64,000 bases of DNA, taken from contig OZ020616.1 of assembly GCA_963971575.1 (NCBI GenBank), positions 24,831,120 to 24,895,119 on the forward strand, given 5' to 3'. The notes below the pieces were generated by a model. That model was not told the origin of the DNA and did no database searches. It worked only from the letters and a program-made list of their open reading frames with translations. Within the stretch, counting starts at the first letter, position 1; each line of letters starts with the position of its first letter. The position numbers were made by a program, and so were the translations under genes. This document shows positions 46,057 through 55,794 of the stretch, one piece after another. The stretch comes from Liopterus haemorrhoidalis (lineage: Eukaryota > Arthropoda > Insecta > Coleoptera > Dytiscidae).

Positions 46057-49000
46057 TTGCGCTCAAAGGAGTCGTGTTCACCATCGGACAGCGTGACCAG
46101 CACGACTTCCAACCCCATTGTCACACCACGTCGTAAACATACGGCGTCAGTGTCATTTGTGTCCAGCAAATACACTCCCCCTAACTGTGTTATCTGTCAG
46201 ACACCTCATTTTGCTTATCAATGTCCAGTCTTTAAAAGTAAATCTCCTCGCGAACGGTTTACTATTGCTAAAGACAATCACTTGTGCATGAATTGTCTGA
46301 GCTCTTCTCACCAATTTAATTCATGTCCCTCGGTACGCTCTTGTACCATCTGCAACAAGCGTCACCATTCGCTCTTACATTTTAACGGTAGCAGTCCTGC
46401 TACCAGCAGTTTGACTACGCCCACGCAGCGCCCAGAATGCGACCATTCGGAGTCCGGCCCTGGGTCTGCTGGTATTTCTACCCTTGTTAATTCGAGCTCG
46501 CAACCAAACTTTGTGTTGCTAGCTACAGCTCTTATTAACATCACCGACGTACATGGCCGACCGCATGCTTTAAGGGCCTTGTTAGACTGCGCTAGCCAGT
46601 CTAGCTACATAACTGAACCATGCGTTCAGCGGCTTAGATTAAAGCGTCGTCGCCTGCACGTCCCTATACATGGACTTGGAGGAATTAGCGTGCCCAACGC
46701 TCGTGGCATCGCTACCTGTACTATTTCCCCTCTCGGTAAAACTACCCCTTCATTTGTCACTTCAGCTGTTGTGGTTCCATGCATAATTGGAGTCATGCCC
46801 AACCGGGCACTGCCACACAGTTCTACCTTCTCGCATCTCACTGCGTTGAAGCTCGCTGATCCGCATTATAATTCGCCCTCACGCATTGATATGCTTATCG
46901 GTGCGGATCTCTTCCCTCACATCTTGCAAGGCGGGCGGCTGCCCAGTATTCTAGGGTCACCCGCAGCCTTAGAAACAGTATTCGGTTGGGTTCTGATGGG
47001 AGAATTATCTGCACCTCAGATAAACCCAATCAATACTTTTCATCTCGCTACTGACTCGTCTAATGAATCTACTTCATTAGACACTGCCCTCAAACGATTT
47101 TGGGAAATCGAAGAGGTCGCATCTCCAGCACCTGTTCTCAGTTCTGAGGATAGACGCTGCGAGACTATATTTCGGGACACTGTGCGTCGCGACGCCACTG
47201 GTCGCTACAGTGTCGCCCTACCATTTCGAGCCTACCCACCTACCTTAGGTAACTCTAGCGCTCAAACGCTGCGCTGTTATTCCGCATTACAGCGGAGGCT
47301 TACAAAAAACCCTCAGTTAAAAACTGATTATCTTGCCTTTATGCAAGACTACATCGACACAGGCCATATGAGCCAACTCGCTAGGCCAAATATGGAAGAA
47401 AATAGCTATTTCATTCCACATCACTGTGTACTTAAACCAGACAGTACGACTACAAAACTCCGTGTCGTTTTTAATGCCTCCATGAAAACCTCTTCGGAGA
47501 TGTCATTAAACGACGTCCTGTTGACAGGCCCTCCACTGCAACAGGATCTCTCAGCTATTCTGATACGGTTTCGGTTTTATAAATATGTTCTGACAGCTGA
47601 CGTCCGTCAAATGTACAGACAAATCCTTGTTCATCCTGAACACAGACCATTTCAACGGATCTTATGGAATTCTGATTCTTTGCAACCCCCACATGTGTAT
47701 GAGTTAAATACTGTCACTTATGGCATGAGCTGCGCGCCGTATCTTGCTCTACGCACCCTCCAGCAACTAGCTCACGATGAACAGCATAAGTACCCTTCTG
47801 CAGCCCAAGTTATTTCCACATGTACCTACGTGGACGATATTATAACTGGAAGTGACACCCTCGACGGTGCCATTCAGTTGCAGCAGGACTTATCCGCGTT
47901 ATTCGCGAGCGGAGGATTTGAATTAAGAAAATGGAGCACCAATAATCCGCGAACTTTGATCCACGTCCCTCCTACGTTTAAACAGGTCGTGGATACTCCT
48001 CTTCAGCTAGACCGTGACCTCTCTATTAAGATACTTGGCCTACGCTGGAACCCTCTTCTGGATCAGTTCTCTTATGAGACAGAATCCCTTGACCCCGTTT
48101 GTACCAAGCGGAAGATTTTATCCGAGATAGCTAAGATCTTTGATCCGCTGGGGTGGCTGGCCCCCGTGACTATGTTTGCTAAACGTATCATCCAATTGTT
48201 ATGGACTCTTTCTGTTGATTGGGATCACGAGCCCCCTCCAGACATAATCAGTCGTTGGAAGCAATTCCAGACTGAGCTCAGCGCTCTCTCCGCGATTATC
48301 ATCCCGCGATATATCGCGGTGGGAGAGTATTTAGATCTAGTCGGATTTTGCGACGCGTCCGAGGCTGGCTATGCAGCCGTTATATACAGTCGGTCCTCTT
48401 CGCTCCACTCATCCTCCCAGATTACCTTATTGTGTTCTAAATCACGCGTTTCCCCCCTCAAACGAATATCGCTCCCGCGACTTGAACTTTGCGCTGCTGT
48501 ACTCTTGGCACGCTTATTTAAGTCACTGTTAGACATGTTGTCTGTTTCTTTTCGTGACATCTACGCATGGTCTGACTCAACTGTTGCTCTTACTTGGATC
48601 GGGTCTTCCCCACACAGGTGGAAAACCTTTGTTAGCAACAGAGTAACGGAAATACAATCCGTTCTCTCTCCAAATCTCTGGCGGCACGTGCGTTCCGCTG
48701 ATAATCCAGCTGATTGTGCCTCACGCGGAGTGCTTCCCCGCGAGTTGGTCAATTTTGAGCTCTGGTGGCATGGACCTAGCTGGCTCATGCTCCCAGTTAC
48801 AGAGTGGCCTTCTCCACAATGCTTTCATAACTCTGTCGCGGTGGAGGAAATTAAGTCTGAGAAAACAACCCTTAATTTTCTCAGCACTAATCCACCGTCA
48901 CTAGAGCTACTTGACAGATATTCCTCACTGTCGAAGCTACTCTGTATCACCGCGTACTGCCGTCGCTTCTTCACTCGAACTCGTACTGGCAGTTCCCCCG

Positions 49001-50163
49001 CATCCACCTGTCTCACCACCAATGAGATTGATACTGCTCTTACTACTTGGATTAGGACAGTTCAATTAGTGGTATTTTGTGCTGAATTATTAGCGGTGCG
49101 AAATAATCGCCCCTGTCCCAGATATTTACAAAAATTGAATCCATTTGTAGATAAAGATGGAATTCTCCGTGTCGGAAGCCGTCTTCGCCATGCGTCTATT
49201 GACTTCGAGCAAAAGTATCCTATTCTTTTGCCTCGCCGCAACCGTCTTACTAGTTTAATTATCCACCAGTATCACCAGCGGTATCATCACCCCGGCCCAC
49301 AAGCGTTACAGGCTATTTTAGGTCGCAGATACTGGATCATATCCGCTCGTAACGTTATACGACATGAACTTAGTAAGTGTCACCAGTGTTTTCGAGCTAA
49401 CCCTATAGCTCACACCCCTTTCATGGGTGACTTACCCTTTACACGAGTCACCCGGATCAAACCCTTTCAAACTGTAGGCGTTGACTACGGTGGACCGTTC
49501 ACCGTATCGTTTTCACGCGCTCGCGGAATTCGCACCCATAAGGCGTATTTATGTCTCTTTGTTTGTTTTGCTACTAAAGCTGTTCACTTAGAGATCGCCT
49601 CTGACTTATCCGCGGACGTATTTCTTGCCGCCTTTCGACGCTTTTTTGCGCGTCGAGGCCGCTGCAATCACATTTATAGTGATTGCGGCACCAACTTTGT
49701 AGGCGCTAAGCGCAAACTCTCTGAATTGTATTGCCTGACTCAAGCTCAGGAATACAATAACCATTTAGCCACTGCACTGCTTACTGACGGTGTTCAGTGG
49801 CACTTTAACCCGCCTTCTGCTCCCCATTTTGGGGGCCTCTGGGAGGCAGGCATCAAATCGGTGAAGAAACACCTATCTCGAGTTGTAGGCGACCGGATCC
49901 TCACTTATGAGGAACTGTATACTGTTGTTGTTGAGATTGAAGCCGTTCTTAATTCTCGGCCCCTATGCCCGATAAGCTCCGATCCCAACGATCTATGCGC
50001 GCTCACTCCTGGTCACTTCTTGATACAGGAACCTCTGGTCGGTCTGCCCGATCCTGATGTCACCCCCATTAACCCTAACACTCTCTCGCGATGGCAACTC
50101 GTGCAACAAATTCAGCAACATTTTTGGAACCGCTGGCATCACGAGTATCTAAATACGCTGTAA
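46057..50163 (+). CDS. BEL/Pao gag end and pol polyprotein
   Basis: 1368 codons from this ATG, in the same frame as gag; truly open from 45928. Domains: zinc knuckles CVIC..CP, CMNC...C, CTIC (46180-46390); aspartic protease 'LLDCASQSSY' (~176, DCAS in place of DTGS); RT with 'VLTADVRQMYRQI' (~510) and catalytic YVDD (591); RNase H 'VGFCDASEAGYAAV' (~762), 'RLELCAAVLLARL', 'WSDSTVALTWI', 'NPADCASRG'; integrase HHCC ('HQYHQRYHHPG', 'CHQCF', ~1070-1110), D 'VGVDYGGPF' (~1142), D 'IYSDCGTNF' (~1206), E 'GGLWEAGIKSVKKH' (~1260). It ends at TAA 50161-50163, but the frame continues open to 50392 with the usual Pao C-terminal tail ('LGRVVAATPGPDG', 'RPVVKLCPLP'), so a second nonsense change is likely. 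Confidence 0.95.
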   Translation: MRSKESCSPSDSVTSTTSNPIVTPRRKHTASVSFVSSKYTPPNCVICQTPHFAYQCPVFKSKSPRERFTIAKDNHLCMNCLSSSHQFNSCPSVRSCTICNKRHHSLLHFNGSSPATSSLTTPTQRPECDHSESGPGSAGISTLVNSSSQPNFVLLATALINITDVHGRPHALRALLDCASQSSYITEPCVQRLRLKRRRLHVPIHGLGGISVPNARGIATCTISPLGKTTPSFVTSAVVVPCIIGVMPNRALPHSSTFSHLTALKLADPHYNSPSRIDMLIGADLFPHILQGGRLPSILGSPAALETVFGWVLMGELSAPQINPINTFHLATDSSNESTSLDTALKRFWEIEEVASPAPVLSSEDRRCETIFRDTVRRDATGRYSVALPFRAYPPTLGNSSAQTLRCYSALQRRLTKNPQLKTDYLAFMQDYIDTGHMSQLARPNMEENSYFIPHHCVLKPDSTTTKLRVVFNASMKTSSEMSLNDVLLTGPPLQQDLSAILIRFRFYKYVLTADVRQMYRQILVHPEHRPFQRILWNSDSLQPPHVYELNTVTYGMSCAPYLALRTLQQLAHDEQHKYPSAAQVISTCTYVDDIITGSDTLDGAIQLQQDLSALFASGGFELRKWSTNNPRTLIHVPPTFKQVVDTPLQLDRDLSIKILGLRWNPLLDQFSYETESLDPVCTKRKILSEIAKIFDPLGWLAPVTMFAKRIIQLLWTLSVDWDHEPPPDIISRWKQFQTELSALSAIIIPRYIAVGEYLDLVGFCDASEAGYAAVIYSRSSSLHSSSQITLLCSKSRVSPLKRISLPRLELCAAVLLARLFKSLLDMLSVSFRDIYAWSDSTVALTWIGSSPHRWKTFVSNRVTEIQSVLSPNLWRHVRSADNPADCASRGVLPRELVNFELWWHGPSWLMLPVTEWPSPQCFHNSVAVEEIKSEKTTLNFLSTNPPSLELLDRYSSLSKLLCITAYCRRFFTRTRTGSSPASTCLTTNEIDTALTTWIRTVQLVVFCAELLAVRNNRPCPRYLQKLNPFVDKDGILRVGSRLRHASIDFEQKYPILLPRRNRLTSLIIHQYHQRYHHPGPQALQAILGRRYWIISARNVIRHELSKCHQCFRANPIAHTPFMGDLPFTRVTRIKPFQTVGVDYGGPFTVSFSRARGIRTHKAYLCLFVCFATKAVHLEIASDLSADVFLAAFRRFFARRGRCNHIYSDCGTNFVGAKRKLSELYCLTQAQEYNNHLATALLTDGVQWHFNPPSAPHFGGLWEAGIKSVKKHLSRVVGDRILTYEELYTVVVEIEAVLNSRPLCPISSDPNDLCALTPGHFLIQEPLVGLPDPDVTPINPNTLSRWQLVQQIQQHFWNRWHHEYLNTL

Positions 50164-50392
50164 CAGCGGAGTAAATGGCTGTCTAATACCTCTCCGATCT
50201 GTGTTGATCAGCTGGTCATTATTAAGGACGAACTGTCACCGCCATTACGGTGGAGACTTGGCCGTGTCGTCGCCGCTACCCCTGGTCCTGATGGGATTAT
50301 TCGAGTAGCAACCATTCGCACTCCCACGGGCACCTTTCTTCGACCCGTGGTGAAACTATGTCCGTTGCCTAACGGACATACACCCCCTTAAC
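50164..50392 (+). pseudogene. BEL/Pao pol C-terminal tail after premature stop
   Basis: Same frame as pol, open to TAA at 50390-50392. Contains 'VDQLVIIKDELSPPLRWRLG' and 'VVKLCPLPNG', the conserved tail (DUF5641-like) of BEL/Pao integrases. Separated from pol only by the TAA at 50161. Confidence 0.85.
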
Positions 50393-50429
50393 TTTCCTTT
50401 CGTTTTCTTCCCTCGTTGAAAGATTTGTA

Positions 50430-50446
50430 TCTTTCGGCGGGCGGAA
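50430..50446 (+). promoter_or_regulatory. BEL/Pao polypurine tract
   Basis: 'atctttcggcgggcggaa' abuts the 3' LTR; purine-rich GGCGGGCGGAA core. Confidence 0.6.
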
Positions 50447-50934
50447 TGTTCGCGCTACTGCGAAACCTATTTCTAGTGGGGGGGTTTTTAGTTTTAATAT
50501 ATTTTTTTTATATATACGCTCGAACGGGCTTGCTCCGACAGCAGCTTGTATCAGTATAGTTAGTGTGACAACTCTGGCTATTGCAGCCTTGTGTACCGTA
50601 AACCCCGTTTTTCGGTCTCTACAAAAGACGACCCCGTCTTCTATTTTTTCGTGTGTGGACTTAATTGTGTGTGTGTATCAACGCGGCTGTGTGTCCCATC
50701 TCTTCTCTCTCCAGAGCGGACCAACTACTGCAGGTCAAAGGGCCCTTTGATTCGACCACGCTTCAGTACGAGGTAAGTCCATTTGACCGTTATTTCTCCA
50801 ATCCTATCTTCCATATTCTACAATCGCGTAGATTTGCGCATGATACAGTCCAAACGCTTATTTTTAGTGCCCCTCAGAGCAGGGTTCTGGCCAGGGTTCC
50901 CATCCGGGAACACCACCAGATCACGCACTTAACA
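50447..50934 (+). repeat. BEL/Pao 3' LTR
   Basis: 488 bp, apparently identical to the 5' LTR, ending CTTAACA, followed by the TSD cttca and the resumed LINE. Confidence 0.96.
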
Positions 50935-50939
50935 CTTCA

Positions 50940-52741
50940 TGATGCCTATAGTCAATCTGGTAATCAGATATATAAGAATAAATATATCAACTTTAAGAAA
51001 AGGTATCTTGATCATTTAAGACAGGAAAGATCATGTCGAAATATCAATTTCATCAACTCAGCAGCAAATACTCAAAAAGCGATATGGCATGTTGTCAACA
51101 GCGAAACATCAAGAAAGAAAAAAGAAAAACACTCTAATTCTCCATCTGCCACCGACTTTCAGCAATTCTTCAATAATATATCAAATAAAATGATAACCAG
51201 TCTCAAAAATCCTCTTCCAATGCTAAGGAATGTTTCAGTAAACGGTTCAACAGTATTCTTTCATCCAGTAGTGCCTAATGACATTAAGACTATCATAAGG
51301 GACATGAAACCTAAAATAAGTAAAGATATCTTCGATCTTGACTGTTAGCTGGTGAAATACATAGATTCTGAAATAGCAGATCCATTGTGCCACATCGTCA
51401 ATCATTGTCTAGAACAAGGGGTTTTTCCAGAAAAAATGAAGATAGCCAGAGTCCGGCCCATATACAAAAAGTGTGATCCAAGTCTACCTGACAACTACAG
51501 ACCAGTCTCAATACTCCCTGTATTTTCCAAAATTTTAGAACGTGTAATGTCTTTACAACTAACATCTTTTTTTGACAAGCACTCTTATTTTTTGGAGCAG
51601 CAATTTGGATTTCGTCCCAAGAAAAGTACAACCGATGCCATCATAGCCTTAGTTAAACAAATTTGTGCTGCACTTGACAATCACGAAGAATGCTTAGTTC
51701 AACTATGCGATCTTAGTAAGGCCTTCGATCGGATGTCACATGAACTAATTTTGGAAAAAATAGAGTACTATGGAATTAGAGGTACCGCCCATCAGCTAAT
51801 GGCTTCGTAGGCAAATAATTGATCACAATTCCGAATGGAGTGAATCGCAAATTGTTAAATGTGGTGTCCCACAAGGTAGCATTCTTGGTCCACTACTCTT
51901 CATCATTTTCATAAATGATTTGCCAAGAAATCTTACGTGCGACTGCATACTTGACGCTGATGATACCACCTTGATAACTCACGACAACAATGCTTGTATA
52001 CTGAAAAGAAAAGCTGATGTAGCCAACATGGAGGCTAAATTATGGTTCGAAGCGAACGAATTAGTTCTGAATAACCAAAAAACTAAATCAATAACATTTA
52101 CGTCGAACAGAAGAAATTTGCAGGATGACACAGGTGTTTTCTTGGGTTTAAGCTTGGACTCGGGATTGACATGGCATACCCACATTTACAAGATAAGTGC
52201 GAAACTAAATAGTGCCATATACGCAATACGACGAGTAAGAATGATATCTAATGAAGATCTGGCCTTAACGGTATATCATTCGTTATTTCACTCGATAATG
52301 ACATATGGTTTAATCGTATGGGGAAATTCACCGCAAGCAGAAAACATATTTCGCTTGCAAAAGAAAGCTGTTCGAGCGATTGTTGCTGCACCACAGACTG
52401 CTTCCTGCAAGCCTATTTTTCTAAATATGAAAATTCTAACGTTGCACGCACAATTCATCTTCTTACAAGCTCTTGAAATCAAGAAAAATATCTGCAACCA
52501 TACGACCCATCAAGACTGTCATAGCTACAACATCCGTTCGAAACACAACTTAACAAGACCCACATCCAGACTGATAATATCTGATAGAGTAAATGCAGGT
52601 TATAACATATACAACAAGATTCCCTTATCATATAGACAGTTAGAAATGAAACCGTTTAAACATAAATTAAAACAAATTTTCCAGAGCAATCCATATTATT
52701 CTGTCAACGAATTTCTAAATCATGATATGAAATATATATAA
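50940..52741 (+). pseudogene. LINE ORF2 continued: reverse transcriptase
   Basis: Resumes after the BEL TSD with 'AYSQSGNQIYKNKYINFKKR', is broken by TAG at 51346, then 'PEKMKIARVRPIYKKCDPS' and 'PDNYRPVSILPVFSKILERV' (51480), 'QQFGFRPKKSTTDAI' (51600), 'LCDLSKAFDRMSHELILEKI' (51705). A frame change follows near 51810; 'CGVPQGSILGPLLFIIFIND' (51862), catalytic region 'LDADDTTLI' (51953; usually YADD, here D for Y), 'HSLFHSIMTYGLIVWGNSP' (52275), ending 'NHDMKYI' at 52741. Inactive. Confidence 0.9.
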
Positions 52742-52827
52742 ATTTCAAAATTTAATGTAAATTGATATAGCATGTATATTCTCTTTTTTGATGACTTAAC
52801 TTGTAAATATTGAAGTTAAATAAAGGA

Positions 52828-52858
52828 TTATTATTATTATATTATTATTATTATTATT
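52828..52858 (+). repeat. (ATT)n LINE 3' tail
   Basis: Simple-repeat tail after 'aaataaagg', ending exactly where Gypsy RT sequence resumes; CR1/Jockey-type LINEs often end in such short repeats. Confidence 0.85.
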
Positions 52859-53531
52859 GTCTTACGACGAATTTGCACTTGTCCAATCTCAGCTGGAGAC
52901 CATATTCGGACATACGTTTTATAACTTTTTGTAGGGTTTTTACATTGTTACTTACAGTTTCGCTAGCAATCAGTATGTCGTCCATATATATCTGTATTTC
53001 TCTGGATTGAATCATGTCCTTAAAAATTTGTGTCACAAAGCGTTGAAAAACTGGGCCATTTGCCAAACCAAAAGGCATTTTCAAATACTCATATTGTCCA
53101 CCAGGTATCACAAAAGAAGTAAATTTAATCGAGTCTTTGTCCATTAGAACATGGTGAAACCCACTTTTTAAGTCAAGTGCACTAAAGAATGTTTTCTGGC
53201 TAAGATTAGTAATTAAGTCATCGATATGAGGTATCGGAAACTTGTCTTTCACTGTTATTTTATTGAGAGCACGATAGTCCACACACATGCGGTACTCACC
53301 ATTTTTCTTCTTGGTTAATACTACCGGGCTCGAGTAATCGGAGTTACTCGGACGAATAATTCCCTCTTCTAACAGCGATTCAACTTTCGCATCAATAAAT
53401 TCCATCTCATGATAAGACAGTCTATGCGGTGCACAATTAACCGAATTGTCACTTTTCAAAACAATCTTCATCTCCGGTAATCCATGAGTCACTTCTGAAT
53501 TTGGTTCTTCAGTCATGTGGGTTGAAATCAT
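52859..53531 (-). pseudogene. Gypsy reverse transcriptase
   Basis: 225 codons from ATG 53531 to the LINE insertion point. Motifs: 'SDYSSPVVLTKKKNGEYRMC', 'VDYRALNKITVKDKFPIPHI', 'FFSALDLKSGFHHVLMD', 'FTSFVIPGGQYEYLKMPFGL', catalytic 'IYMDDILIAS' (~180), 'RLDKCKFVVRQ' at the break. Domain residues look intact; coding is cut by the nested insertion. Confidence 0.93.
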
Positions 53532-53540
53532 CTCGTTAAT

Positions 53541-54401
53541 TTAATCTTCAAACTTCTGCGGTATGTCACCAATCTGCAGTGACACGGGTAAGTCTTCTAA
53601 ACAATCAATTTCAATTTGAAACAAATCGTTCACACAATCGTCCAATATTTCCGGAACTTGACTGTTACGCTCCGAAATTTTAAGTATTCCATTATTAAAA
53701 TTCAGATCAACCAGTTTAAAGAATTCTTCTCCTAGTAACAAGTCATTATTTATCGCAGAATCAGGCACAACTACAGCTTCAATGTCATAACGACCTTCGT
53801 CAAGCTCTAATTTTAGTTGGCTTTTGCTTTTGCATGTGACCTTTGCTTGATCTAGGCCAGTAAGAACAACATTCGTAGAGTTAACATCTAATCGTAGCTC
53901 ATCCACTAGAGATTGTCGTATTAAGTTGCATTTCGAACCGGTGTCCAATAAAGTTTGCACAAATCGGTCAGAAATTTTTACAGTCCGCTGAAACATTGAT
54001 TTATCAGCTGTAATTAAGTTGACTGACGTTTTGTTATCCGTATTAACTCTCGTTACTGGCGGTTGAGACTTATCTTTTACACTGGTACAGTTACGTGAGA
54101 TGTGTCCTGGTTGATGACAATTATAACACACCACCTCCTTGTACCTTGTCGAATCATGTTTCACTGAATCACCTTCAGTACGGGCTTTGAAATTTGGTTT
54201 CGGTGCACTCTTTGCACGGTGCGGCTCACTATGGGTGAACTCTTGTGAAATTAGTTTCATCGTAGATAACAAATCCTTTAATGACTTAAACCTTGCGGTT
54301 ATCATCTGAGTCCTGATTCTGAAGTTCTCAATTCCACGTACAATGTGATGTATAACTTCACTTTCCTTCAAACTAATTTTGTTGCCTAATCGCACCTTCA
54401 T
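53541..54401 (-). pseudogene. Gypsy gag C-terminus, CCHC and aspartic protease
   Basis: 286 codons. 'ESEVIHHIVRGIENFRIRTQ' (capsid end), zinc knuckle 'CYNCHQPGHISRNC' (~92), protease 'FVQTLLDTGSKCNLI' (~150, DTGS), and a flap/'LLGEEFFKLVDLNF' region. It ends in a stop at 53541, 10 bp before the RT ATG. The upstream capsid part is in another frame. Confidence 0.88.
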
Positions 54402-54948
54402 ATGAAAATAATCTTCAAAAGATTAATTCATTTTCCATTTGGTGTTTCGTATCTTTTCAAGTATCTTAACTTCGTCTAGGACATTCCCAAACAGATCACA
54501 AAGTTCTGTCTTAATCTCGGTCCAACCTTTCAAATGTGTATCGGGTGTTGAACTGTACCATTTCTGGGCGTTCCCAGCCCTACCCTATTGGTTGCTAACA
54601 CCTTCACGTTGTTGTCCGAAAGGTCATATCCTGAATATCGTCGATTCGTGAGATCCAAAATTCTATGTCCACGGAATCTTCATTGCTGGGGTCAAATTTC
54701 GGAATTTGAGCTCCAATTTCTGAAAAAGGTACATGACCTGAAGATCGTCGACGTTCAGGCGACGAACTATCGTTTGCACTAAACACACGATCAAGTAATC
54801 CCTGCATTTGATTGTCTCTCATGCGCATCATTTCCATGAAAGTAGTTAAGAGTTCAGCATTGTTATAATTGGTATTAATACTTGGCATCCCAGTGCCAGA
54901 TGCACTTGTAGATTCCGCGTTTTCACCGAACACACTTTGGTTTTGCAT
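54402..54948 (-). pseudogene. Gypsy gag N-terminal part, frameshifted
   Basis: Starts at ATG 54948 ('QNQSVFGENAES') and runs open to 54604, including 'IPKFDPSNEDSVDIEFWISR'. The following stretch shows 'GWTEIKTELCDLFGNV' and 'LDEVKILEKIRNTKW' in other frames before meeting the 54401 frame. At least two frameshifts. Confidence 0.8.
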
Positions 54949-55185
54949 TTTGACAGTATTTCAAACGTACGCGCACTGCAATAATGTCAGTTACTGTGAA
55001 CCAATCACAACCGTTGGTGACGTCACTCGTCGAGCCTATCAGAAAACGTTAATGGCAGAACTTTACCGCGCGATTCTGTCCGTTTTCCCGCCTAACCTCA
55101 ATCACGAACAAGTCTTAACCGTTCTTTTCTTTCCACTGATTCACTGTTCCACTCAATTTTACCGGGAGGTTCACTGATCTTGACG
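54949..55185 (-). other. Gypsy untranslated leader, truncated
   Basis: Sequence upstream of gag with no LTR. It ends at the poly(T) of the next LINE, so the 5' LTR and primer site were lost or lie beyond the window's nested elements. No primer site confidently found. Confidence 0.5.
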
Positions 55186-55266
55186 TTTTTTTTTTTTTTT
55201 TTTTTTTTTATTTCAAGTTTTAGGTACATCGACTGCGAGGTCATTAGTACCTTATACATTGTACAA

Positions 55267-55794
55267 TTATACAGGTAATACAAAATTGTAATAGTACATT
55301 AATACACAGAGTAGTAATTTATTTTCCAGGAACCATGATAGCCTCTTATTAACCATTTTCTCCATAATTTTACATATTGTATTAGAGAGCGCAATTGGTC
55401 TATAACTTTTAGGATCTGTTTGGTCTTTACCAGGTTTGAGGATTGGGATTATGTTTACTATTTGCCAGGAATTAGGATATATATTATTGGTCCAGATTAT
55501 ATTATATATGTCGAGGAGTTTTAACTTCATGTTTATAGATAGGTTTTTAATCAATTCAAATGGGATATTATCTGGTCCCGGACTTTTGTTGTTTTTTAGG
55601 TCAGTTAAAGTAGATTCTAATTCCCATATAGTGAAATCTCTGTTCAGTGGGTGGTCTATAGTGCTTATGTTTATTTCGTGAGATTCCGACTCTAGTTTGT
55701 GCGTAAGAAATGTTTCTTTGTAGTTGTTGTTACTGGATTGGCTTTCAAATGATTTTGCTAAAATGTTTGCAATTTCTTGTGGATTTGTCGTCAT
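55267..55794 (-). pseudogene. LINE RT N-terminal fragment
   Basis: Frame offset from the endonuclease frame by a shift near 55795. 'TDLKNNKSPGPDNIPFELIK', 'WQIVNIIPILKPGKDQTDPK', 'SYRPIALSNTICKIMEKMVN' then 'WFLENKLL', after which the frame runs into untranslated sequence. RT motifs 1-2 only. Confidence 0.85.

Larger units (their letters stand above)
44397..50934 (+). mobile_element. BEL/Pao LTR retrotransposon, complete, identical LTRs
   Basis: 6538 bp, flanked by the 5-bp duplication cttca (44392-44396 and 50935-50939), as expected for BEL/Pao. Two 488-bp LTRs look identical base for base, so the insertion is very recent. Internal region: primer site, a ~300-bp leader, one long gag-pol frame broken by two in-frame stops, and a purine tract. 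Youngest layer of the nest. Confidence 0.96.
42441..52858 (+). mobile_element. PHD-finger LINE (Jockey/CR1 type), split by BEL/Pao
   Basis: Inserted in the Gypsy RT/RNase H region. The 5' end is at about 42441 after 'tactctaatt' and ORF1 starts 27 bp later. ORF1 and the endonuclease lie left of the BEL element (to 44396); the RT and tail lie right of it (50940-52858). The 3' end is AATAAA-like 'aaataaagg' then (ATT)n. Without the BEL the LINE is about 3.9 kb. Nonsense and frameshift changes in ORF2 show it is inactive. Confidence 0.88.
40264..55185 (-). mobile_element. Ty3/Gypsy retrotransposon, minus strand, split by nested insertions
   Basis: Order on the minus strand: leader (55185-54949), gag (54948-53541 region with CCHC and protease), RT (53531-52859), [10.4-kb insertion 42441-52858], RNase H (42440-41516), integrase (41556-40360), 3' LTR (40464-40264). 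The RT frame continues seamlessly across the insertion ('CKFVVRQ' at 52859 to 'YLGYKISKNQIQPG' at 42425), proving the split. The 5' LTR is missing; the upstream side is replaced by an I-type LINE. Several frameshifts make it inactive. Confidence 0.92.
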
